Source: Motacilla alba alba (taxonomy: Eukaryota; Chordata; Aves; Passeriformes; Motacillidae). Taken from it: 64,000 nucleotides of DNA. The translations under genes were made by a program, and so were the position numbers. Shown in pieces: positions 56,101 to 64,000 of this stretch. The stretch spans positions 9,678,618 through 9,742,617 of the forward strand of contig NC_052032.1 in the NCBI RefSeq assembly GCF_015832195.1. The letters run 5' to 3'. The notes below the pieces were generated by a model. That model worked only from the letters and a program-made list of their open reading frames with translations. It did not search any database and had not been told where the DNA came from. Positions within the stretch are counted from its first letter, which is position 1; each line of letters begins with the position of its first letter.

Positions 56101-59100
56101 GTTCTGGCCCTTCAGCAAACGGAGCTCAACTGAAAATTTTTTCTTAAAATTGAAACAGGTAACGTGTTAAAAAATAAAGAAATAAAATTGACAATTAATA
56201 GGCTGTTTCTCCCTATGATTGCTGAAACTTTTACTAATATAATGTTCATAATGCAGCATTTTCCTCTTGATTCAGAGGTAAAATAAATGCACTTCACTTT
56301 GAGGAAAGCTGCCCTTTATTGTGCTGATTGTTGCTGGCTATCTGCAGTTCCCATAAAGGGCCTGAAATGGCTTTTTTGATAGCTTTGATGAGTCTGCGAA
56401 GTTACAGAGAGGCTTTTGGATTTTCCAGCCAAACCACAGCAAGAAAAGGAAGGGAGAATTTATCTGCAAACTGGGGCTGTGCTGAGACTTGCTGCCATAA
56501 GGGTATAGAGAAATAATTGTGTAAAATTAAGGGTTAAGAGAAAAAAAAAGTCCTTACTGTAATCCTGGTGACATGGTATCTGATAGATCACTAAATTTAT
56601 TTTATCATGCAAAACTGAACATTTCTTTTGAAGTGGTTTTAGATGAGCAAACATCCATATGAAATTCCAAAGGAAATTATTTTTTGTCAACGTCTATTTT
56701 CCCCTTCTGCATGGTTGGAAACAGAGATTTCACACATACCCCAAGTTTGCCCCGGGGAAAAAAAAAAATCCAAGCAACCACCAAAAATTCCTAGAACTTG
56801 TTAAAAAAATTTACTGTTTTTTTCCAACTTATTTTTTACCCATCTCCTAAAAATGGAAGCATTATTTCTGTCCAGGATATTCCTAATAACAGTACGAGGC
56901 AATAACTTAGTCTCAAAATAAGGCTGGTAAGTTGAAGGTCCAAGTCACCGAAGAGATCATGTACTTGAAATAGCTGCTATTCTTCTGCTCTAGAAACTAT
57001 TGTTCTGAAATGAAAGTCCTGTTTAAAGAACTGGAAATGTATAAAAGCAAATAACAATGTGGATGTACGTGCTCTCTCGAGGCCTAGCAATTCTGGGTGC
57101 AGCCCAAAAAGAAAGCAGTGTTGGAGTCCTAATTTCTTGATAAGTGTTCTTATTTAAAGAGGTTTTGAGTTAAGCAAGAGGCTTTTCTTCATTCTTTTTA
57201 CACTTGCCTTTAAGTGCTAACAAAGAATGGCATCTGGGTAGTAACAAAGATGAAGTTCACCAAGGATTCTTTTTATATGTAAAGAAAAACCCCTTTCCTT
57301 CAAAGTTTAAGGTGGAAAAATACTTCATGGATGAGCTCAGCCTTTTTATTTAGAATATTTTTGAGGTGGAGCATGTAGAGGCTGTTGGGCTATAAATATT
57401 CTACAGCCTCCAAAAGGTGCCTTTTCTGTTTGGCAGTTTAAAGGAAGCTTATCTTGCTGAGCTAATTCTGGATCTTTTGTCTTACCAAATTCACAGACAT
57501 TGTGACTTATCTTGGCCAATTCTTTTTTTCCACAGACGCTGTCAGGTTATCCAACTTCCAGTGTTTACTAATGGGAGATTATCAAAACTCGTAGTGGAAG
57601 CAACAAATATAGAATGTAGTGCCTGATAAGCCTGGAAGGGAAACCTGTTTCTGTGGAGTCATGATTAGCCTATTAAAAGTACAGCTGTGCAGAATTGGCT
57701 TATCTTACTTTGGCAGTGTTTCTTTATTCGGAAATGGTGAAAGCAGAGGGATTTTATTTGCTCCGATTGCATTTAGTGATTTAGTCATTTTTAGTTTTGA
57801 TGTATTTCTCTTCATTTTTAATGCTCCAAAGAATAAAATTGAGCGCTGGGAGCTTAGTGTGGAGTATAATTATAAATCTTATTTCCCTCTTTTCTTCACC
57901 TTCTCTTTTCTGCTCTCTATTTTTATTCATTTAGGAAAAAAAATTCTAAGTCCTTAGTCCTAATGTATTAAAATTTTAGAACTGCTTCACAAAGAAAAAT
58001 CCTTCTTTAAAGGAAAGGAAGGTAACAAAGCATTGAAAATTATGGAGAAACAGGGTCACAGAGTAGGCTTTGGGACTCAGCGATTTGTGTTCCTGCAGCA
58101 ATGTGTACACAGAGTTGGAAGCTTTGCTAAAAACCATTGCCGTGGGAAAATGATGGAGTCCCAGGCTGGTTTGGTTTGGAGGGGACCTTAAAGCTCATCT
58201 CATCTTGTTCAAATAAATATGAACAAATTTTTAAGACTACTTTTGCCACCATCAGTATCCCCAGAAACCTTTTCTATTTCAGCTCATTTTATATCTCTTT
58301 GAAGAAGAATTTGACAGAATTTATAAATTTTTGCTTTCAATTTTCCACTACTGTTTAAATAAAGGCAAAGTTTCTGCATATTGAGGAACCTTCATCTCTT
58401 AGACCACAGATGCATTTATAACTTTAAAAATCAGTGCATTTGTGTCCAGTTCATTGATGGGTGGAAAGATGAGCACCCAGTGGATGGCAGATGCAAGTGA
58501 CACTTCTGCCTGTGGCAGACACTTGGTGCCACTGGCTGCAGCACGCTGCCAGCACGTTTCAGGGAGCACTGACAGCCTGCCCCTTGCATTCAGTGTGTTC
58601 CAGCTATGAACATTCCTCTCTGTAGAATGGGATGGGAGTTGTTCCTCAGCTCTCCTGTTGTGGGAAGAGAAGGCAGAGCCTTAGGAAGTGATCTGGCATT
58701 TGTGTAGCTTCCTCAGTGAAATGATCCTTGTTTCCTAGATAAAGCAGAAGGACAGGAAGAACAACTCGGACACTCTGTATGAGGTGGTGTGCCTGGAAAG
58801 TGAGTCTGAGAGGGAGAGGAGGAAAACCACAGCCAGCCCTTCCCTCCGCCTGCCCCAGTCGGGCTCGCAGGGCTCCATGATCCCATCTCCTCCAGAGGAT
58901 GATGAAGAGGAAGGTAAGAAGCTCCTGTGGACTTTGAGAAAAGGCACTTGGTGAATAATGTGGTTATAAAAGATGTAGGATCCTTTCCAGTCAGAATCTG
59001 CCTGATTGAGGGGTTCTTTCTTGCTGGAATACTGCAAGATTCCATAGCCAGTGTCCTGGCATTCCATAGCCACTGTCCTGGCGTTCCATAGCCAGTGTCC

Positions 59101-62100
59101 TGGCGTTCCTGGTCAGCCTCTCCCTCGTCTGGCACTTCAGTGTCCCTGCGTTTCTCAGCCCAGGCCTCCTGTGTGGTGTGTTTGGGACAACATGAAAAAG
59201 GGCTCCTAAAAACTGGGGGTCATCATCTGGGGGCTGGCTTCTGCCCCTCCCTGAGCAGCTGTGAACGGGTTTGAGAGCAGGAAGGAGAAGCTGCTGTTAT
59301 TTGGAAGTGGCAGCAGGCAGTGTTTTAGTGGAGAGTCAGACATCTGGGAGAGATGAAACTGTACCAGGACCTGCCCAGCTTGGAACTTAATGCATTTTCA
59401 AGAACTTCTGCTTTTAAAAAATTCTTTTAAAGCAAACCACGACCACTTCTGAGTTTAGAAACATCTGGCCTTACATCTGGCATTACAAAGATGAAATGGA
59501 GATAACTTGGGTTTCTGCTGTTCCACTTTTCCTGCTGGCCTTGCATGTGGCCTTGGCTGAAGTGTCCCCTCTGTTCTCTTGGCAGACAATGATGAACCAC
59601 TCTTAAGTGGTTCTGGAGATGTTTCCAAAGAGTGTGCAGAAAAAATTCTTGAAACGTGGGGAGAGCTGCTGTCCAAGTGGTAAGTGGCAAAATCACATTC
59701 TGAAAATTCTCATTCTGTTTGCTCCTTCTTGGAGTTTTTATTTCCAGAGGCCATTTGATATAAGATTAGTTTGGATTTAGTTCTCTGTCCATCCCCACAA
59801 TTCTCTGGCTTGATGTTTTCTGATTTCTTTAGAGGGTGTTATAAATATTTTAATTTTTGAGTGCATGCTTAATGTATATAAATTCACTTATGCTGTATCT
59901 TTAGTTGGTACTGTCTTAAAATTCTATTTTTCTTCAGGTTCCTTGGGATTTTGTTAAAGGAAAACCTAAACTAAGTAGTGTAGAGAAAATGCAGCTCTTG
60001 CTTTGTCTGTTCTGCACAGATCACTTCCATTCCTCTTTGTAATTCTGACTGGGTTCACAGCCAATTTTTCCTGCAGCTGTCATATCTTAGTGACTGTAGC
60101 TTAAGAAATGGGAGATTTGGACTTGGATAGAGAAGATGTTTTTCCTCCCTTATCTAAAGGAAGGCTCCAGAGCCTGCCAAGAAGGAAGTACATGAGCTCT
60201 GCTGTTTTTCCCTGGAAAATGTCAGTGTACAAGAGGAGTGTTTCTTGACAGTACAATTGCTAATGCAACACAATCCTCCTTTGCTGAGGGATTTTTTTAT
60301 TCATCTTGAGTAGCCCGAGCAGTTCCAAAGTGGTGCTGATTGTTGTAAAATTCAGGGGTTTTGTTAGGTTTTATTTTTTCCCCACAAAGGAGGGTGATGG
60401 GCAGCATGAGACTGAGCTCAGACAGGCTTCACTTTGGCTCTGGCTTTAATTGTGGCCTTTTGCCTCCTGAAGTCAGTGAGAGCAGGGCAAGGGCTCTGCA
60501 GCAAGTCAAAGGTTGAGTGGGGCATGGGATCTAAGGACAGCAGAGATTGGAGCCAGTCATGCAGCTTAGATGAGAAAAAGTATTGAAGTGACCACTTAGA
60601 CAGGAATCTCTTTAAATTAACATTATAACTGTGGAGTATTTTCTGCAGGTATTGCTTATTTGCATGAGTAGTTTTCCTTCCTCTTTGGTTTTGCACTAAG
60701 TGGACACATTGTAAGAGGGGAAGGCTGTGGTAAAATGATACGTGATCCCTTTTCCCTCTCCTGGATTTGGAGAAACATCTTTCCCAGATGAGCTCTCTGC
60801 ATCTGCTGCTGTGAGAAAGTTTCTTTCAACTTGAATTTTTTTTGTAATTCTTCCAAGGGCTCGGAGATAATTAAGCCACCTGACTCCCATTGGAAATGTT
60901 TTGGCAGCTCTAAGAGGATATGAAATGCTTCTGTGCTAATGCTGGCAACAGCTTTAATATGTGTTAAAGGGCTTTCCTTCTTAACTAAAAATGTGTATTT
61001 GGAAGCAATGATCCCCCAGCTTTTAACATAAGAGGATTGAAAACCATAAAAATCAGACTTCAGGTAGTTTCATGCTAGTTTTTTAGAATTGTGTAATTAG
61101 ATTTGTATAGTAATTAAATATTTGGTATTTTGTGATAACAAAGAATATTTGGCTGATGTTTTATAACTGCTGAGTCACACAGTTTTCTCATTTCAAAAAT
61201 AGTTGGGAAGAATCCAGTAGTGTGTAGCCTTTAGTCTACAGCCTTCATGACTGCATTCATTGGAGCTACTGTTGTGCTTCCTCTGATCTGAGATTAAGGC
61301 AAAGCAGTTTTATAGGCCTTTACAGAAACATTGAGTATTTTGTATATAGGAAATATTTTATAAATATACATATTATAAAAGCATAATAAATGCTCTATAA
61401 ATATATGTCTATAAGTGTAACTATACACTGATATAAATGTAACTGCTGTATAAATATTATTTTTTTAGTTGATTTCTTTTAGAGGAAGCATTGTCAAGGA
61501 GGACATGATGGTCCCGGGTTCTATGCAATAAATACTGATTTAAATGTCTGCCTTGTTAGTCTCTAGATTATTGTGTCAGAACACTGTAGGATGGAGAAAG
61601 GCCATAGGGAGTCCCAGTCTGTGTAAAATTATTATCCACATATCTGTTAGACTGTTACAAACATTAATAAATGCCAGTTTATTAAGAACATAATGCAGTT
61701 GATGTGACACAAGTTCGTTTTTCTGCCTGGCTTTGTCTGTCAGTTCCTTGATCATTTTATCCAGAAGTTTGTTTTTAAGTAACTGCTGAAAAATAGTAAT
61801 TTCTGTGATTTAAGACGTGTGTCTTTTGGAGATTTTTATATGTAAGCCACAAATGAGCTGTTCAGCTTAACGTGCTCCAAGTGCATAAATGAGATGTAGG
61901 TTTAGTTTTTACGACTGGCAGTGCTGTACTTTATGAGCTGTCAGTGGTCTCGCTGGAAGGAGCTGTTGGGCTGGGGCTGGCTGGTGCAGGGAGCCTGCTC
62001 GGGTGCAGGGCTGAGTTAGAGAACCACCAGAGGTGATCCTCAGAGCTCTGACTGCTCCTCTGGCCCTCCCTCCCTGGCAAGGTCACCTCCTGCTGGGAGG

Positions 62101-62537
62101 CTTCTGCAAACTCCTCATTTTGGGGCGGTTTGAACTTGGACTTTACACGCTGTGACCTCTGTCCTGTAGCATTTAATGGAGTGTTTTGGTTTGCTGAATG
62201 TTTTATATATATATAAATTTAATGGGAGTCCAAGAAGTAGTTTGGGAAGTAGTTCTCCAAACTGTATTTATTTTAAATGACTTGAATTTCACGGAGAGCT
62301 CTGGAGTGCCTGCAGTTGTGCCGTGTGTGGTGTCCCAGCTGGGTTCTGTGGGTGTTGGGGCAGTAACTGAGCCCTCCCCTCGGCAGGCACCTGAACCTGA
62401 GCGTGCGGCCCAAGACGCTGTCGGCGCTGGTGCGGAGCGGCGTCCCCGAGGCGCTGCGGGGCGAGGTGTGGCAGCTGCTGGCAGGCTGTCACAACAACGA
62501 CCACCTCGTGGAGAAGTACAGGATCCTCATCACAAAG
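46965..62537 (+). CDS. RABGAP1: Rab GTPase-activating protein 1, N-terminal 597 residues (12 coding exons, gene runs off right edge)
   Basis: RABGAP1 (GAPCenA) stimulates GTP hydrolysis by Rab proteins and acts at the centrosome, recycling endosomes and mitosis. Exons sum to 1791 bases, 597 codons, with all junctions in frame. Seen in order: an acidic Ser-rich N-terminus ([20 protein letters not shown]); a phosphotyrosine-binding/PID domain at about 140-300 ([20 protein letters not shown] to [14 protein letters not shown]); a conserved middle region with [18 protein letters not shown] and [18 protein letters not shown]; the linker [20 protein letters not shown]; and the start of the TBC domain ([17 protein letters not shown]). 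The catalytic Arg and Gln fingers of TBC lie in later exons off the window. The start codon is the first in-frame ATG after the acceptor at 46912. Human is about 1069 residues. Confidence 0.97.
50406..51058 (-). pseudogene. NUMT: nuclear copy of mitochondrial ND5 fragment
   Basis: Read on the minus strand with the vertebrate mitochondrial code (TGA as Trp), the segment gives typical ND5 stretches: [62 protein letters not shown], then after one frameshift [16 protein letters not shown]. These match the N-terminal third of vertebrate ND5 in order. It is noncoding in the nucleus because the standard code puts stops at TGA and a frame is lost near 50575-50600. A CGCCTA hexamer is duplicated near 50485. 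It lies in RABGAP1 intron 2, antisense to the host gene and about 165 bases before the next exon. Edges are approximate. Confidence 0.95.
51224..51455 (+). CDS. RABGAP1: RABGAP1 coding exon 2 (residues 51-128)
   Basis: Acceptor TGGCTCTCAG. Encodes [19 protein letters not shown] to [10 protein letters not shown]. Donor G|GTTAGG is a little weak but frame-consistent. Confidence 0.95.
51870..52074 (+). CDS. RABGAP1: RABGAP1 coding exon 3 (residues 128-196, start of PTB domain)
   Basis: Acceptor CTGCCCTAG. Encodes [19 protein letters not shown] through [11 protein letters not shown]. Donor AG|GTACGG. Third positions are markedly GC-rich compared with neighbouring exons. Confidence 0.96.
52657..52831 (+). 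CDS. RABGAP1: RABGAP1 coding exon 4 (residues 196-254, PTB domain)
   Basis: Acceptor TTTTAACAG after a C/T tract. Encodes [19 protein letters not shown] to FRCEIQEA. Donor GCT|GTAAGT. Confidence 0.97.
53104..53261 (+). CDS. RABGAP1: RABGAP1 coding exon 5 (residues 255-307, end of PTB domain)
   Basis: Acceptor TGGCTGCAG. Encodes [18 protein letters not shown] to EDDGKGYF. Donor AG|GTAGAG. Confidence 0.96.
53650..53760 (+). CDS. RABGAP1: RABGAP1 coding exon 6 (residues 307-344)
   Basis: Acceptor GAATAACAG. Encodes [19 protein letters not shown] to TNKELAIE. Donor AG|GTAATG. Confidence 0.96.
54397..54463 (+). CDS. RABGAP1: RABGAP1 coding exon 7 (residues 344-366)
   Basis: Short exon with acceptor GGCTTTGCAG. 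Encodes [20 protein letters not shown]. Donor TTG|GTAAGG. Confidence 0.95.
54710..54812 (+). CDS. RABGAP1: RABGAP1 coding exon 8 (residues 367-401)
   Basis: Acceptor GTTTCCAG. Encodes [19 protein letters not shown] to NEETPK. Donor G|GTATGA. Confidence 0.95.
55989..56158 (+). CDS. RABGAP1: RABGAP1 coding exon 9 (residues 401-457)
   Basis: Acceptor TCTCTCTAG. Encodes [19 protein letters not shown] to NFFLKLKQ. Donor CAG|GTAACG. Confidence 0.96.
58150..58215 (-). mobile_element. Short CR1 3'-end fragment
   Basis: GATGGAGTCCCAGGCTGGTT, then GGTTTGGAGGGGACCTTAAAG and CTCATC match the antisense of the terminal bases of avian CR1 elements. Only about 65 bp are recognisable. It lies in the RABGAP1 intron before coding exon 10. 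Confidence 0.75.
58739..58913 (+). CDS. RABGAP1: RABGAP1 coding exon 10 (residues 458-516)
   Basis: Acceptor TTTCCTAG. Encodes [18 protein letters not shown] to SPPEDDEEE, a Ser/acidic linker. Donor G|GTAAGA. Confidence 0.96.
59039..59104. repeat. 22-bp tandem repeat, 3 copies
   Basis: Three head-to-tail copies of ATTCCATAGCCAGTGTCCTG+GC (59039-59060, 59061-59082, 59083-59104), each differing by one base at most. Located 126 bases into the intron after RABGAP1 coding exon 10. Confidence 0.95.
59586..59679 (+). CDS. RABGAP1: RABGAP1 coding exon 11 (residues 516-547)
   Basis: Acceptor CTCTTGGCAG. Encodes [19 protein letters not shown] to GELLSKW. Donor TG|GTAAGT. Confidence 0.96.
61330..61475. 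repeat. AT-rich low-complexity tract
   Basis: Repeated TATAAATATA/ATAAATG motifs in the long RABGAP1 intron after coding exon 11 (59680-62386). No other structure was recognised in that intron. Confidence 0.7.
62387..62537 (+). CDS. RABGAP1: RABGAP1 coding exon 12 (residues 547-597, start of TBC domain)
   Basis: Acceptor CCTCGGCAG. Encodes [34 protein letters not shown] and ILITK. Donor AAG|GTACCG. GC-rich codons as in exon 3. No later exon is seen before 64000, so 62538-64000 is intron. Confidence 0.96.
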
Positions 62538-64000
62538 GTACCGTGGCTTTTTTCAGCTCTTTTTTCCCCCCCGTTTCTCAAAGAGTGGGAATAGAGCGGC
62601 TTGGAGCGCGCTCTTCCCTGAGCGTACCTGAATGTATCAACAGTGGCTGAGATTCAATCCTCCAGCAGAAACCCTACAGAGAGCTGCTGGTGGCGTTGCA
62701 CTGCTTTCCTTTTATAGTCCTGTTTCACTCAGCCGAGTTCTGAGGTTGTAAAGAGTAAATATCCTATTAATTGCTTTCATAATGGACAGATTAATTTTCT
62801 TTGCTTGTTTGGCTTTTCTGAATGGAAGCTGAATTTTGTTGTGTTGTCTCAGTGTTTATGCTAAAAATCCAACACTAGTAGAAATTGCAGCCTTTTTTGG
62901 TAGAAAGAAAACAGAACAATGTGCATGTTTTTGCATTGGACAGCAGTTTTGTGACTTCTCATCTTGAATGCTGACTCCAGTAAGGTAGGAAAAGGATATA
63001 AGAATTGTATGTACGGACATCGCTCAGTGATTCTCAAAGTTCAAGTAACAAATGGGTCACGAAATGAAATGTCACCTTCTTATCCAGAAAACTGATGTGT
63101 TAATTTGGATTTGACCATTATCTGTATAGCTGCATTGGATTTTATTGCTTTCATCAAACATGCAAGTCTAGAAGGACTGTATTAGAAATTATTAATGATA
63201 CAGCTTTAGTACAAATATTACAGAAATTAATTATTCACCAATTAAAAAGCAAAACAAGTGAATCAGCCTTTGTATCTCTATATTTTGGTGGCACAGATTC
63301 ACAAGGAGCAATTAAAGACCTTAGTTTGAGGGCAGGAGGGCTTCTGAAATTAAACTCAGTTTCTGCTGGAGTCATGCAGGAAGGATCCTACATCATGTGA
63401 ATGAATCATGTGAAATCAGCTAAAAATGTTCTGTATATGAAAATAAGTATTATCATATAATTGGTGAATATAGAAAAAACTTGATCCAAATTCCTCAATA
63501 TGGTTTATGCATTGTAGAGCTGTAACATGGATTTTATGGTGAATAAATCATATAAGTAATGTGGAGGTTGAGTGCTCTGGCAAGGAGTGATCACAGCTAT
63601 CCTGTTGTGTTATTTTAATTGCCTGGTGAGTAGTTGTCAGCCTCACTTGTTTCTCTGTTTCAGTGTTTTGGTATCAGAATGCACAAGATGATGTCTTTGT
63701 GGCACAGTTGGTGACACGTTCTGCTACTATCTTTGTCAGCTGGAAGGGGATAGTGTAACATTTCATTTTTAAACCTGTGAAACCTTTCCACTCGTTTTCA
63801 TTTGGCTGAGACAAAGAAAGTAACCTGCATCTGGTGTTGGAAGCATCTCTGGAGTCCAAGTGTAAGGGAGAGTAGGCTGGCTCTGCGCTGTGTTCTGCTG
63901 AAAAGCACTGCCTATGCCTGCACTGGTCATTCAGCACAGAAACTAATTAAGGAATTAGAGAGAATGGGTCCTGAGTGAGTGTTTTCAGGCCCTGCTGCAG

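Noticed and set aside
62538..64000. Search for a further RABGAP1 exon or an embedded GPR21-like gene
   Set aside because: No frame matching the next TBC segment or a seven-helix receptor was found before the window ends.
1..64000. CRISPR arrays, operons, phage or defence systems
   Set aside because: The sequence is vertebrate nuclear DNA with spliced genes; nothing of the kind is present.

Overview
This is a vertebrate nuclear window, almost certainly from a bird. It has compact GC-rich promoter islands, short introns, two truncated CR1-type LINE fragments and a gene order that matches human 9q33 (PDCL - RC3H2 - ZBTB6 - ZBTB26 - RABGAP1). Four genes lie on the minus strand and one on the plus strand. 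No bacterial, phage or viral gene was seen.

Layout from left to right. (1) 1-1476: the first two coding exons of PDCL (minus), whose remaining exon(s) lie left of the window. Its CpG island at about 1870-2950 is filled with two tandem repeats. (2) 2970-28700: the complete RC3H2 gene (Roquin-2, minus). Twenty coding exons join in frame to a 1191-residue protein. The 3'UTR is about 5 kb and ends against the PDCL island, and the 5' noncoding exon lies in a CpG island with a perfect BANP/Kaiso-type palindrome. One intron carries a box C/D snoRNA that is the positional match of SNORD90. (3) 29500-33100: ZBTB6 (minus), with an uninterrupted CDS. (4) 33100-40500: its paralogue ZBTB26 (minus), with an uninterrupted CDS and a noncoding first exon in the next island. 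(5) About 39930-41060: one CpG island shared head to head by ZBTB26 and RABGAP1. (6) 40600-64000: the 5' half of RABGAP1 (plus), with twelve coding exons giving the first 597 residues. The phosphotyrosine-binding domain is complete and the TBC domain is entered. The rest lies right of the window.

The products are regulators with no common pathway: a CCT/G-beta co-chaperone, an RNA-decay E3-like protein, two BTB zinc-finger transcription factors and a Rab GTPase-activating protein. The arrangement is conserved synteny, not an operon-like system. The clearest non-genic signal is a roughly 650-bp nuclear copy of mitochondrial ND5 (a NUMT) inside RABGAP1 intron 2. I did not find an undescribed biological system. 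The points most worth a second look are the NUMT, the intronic snoRNA, the PDCL promoter minisatellite, the duplicated AT-rich 52-mer upstream of RC3H2 and a coding hexanucleotide repeat in ZBTB6. Exon edges were placed by hand from GT/AG signals and reading-frame continuity. Homology statements come from remembered family sequences, not from a search.
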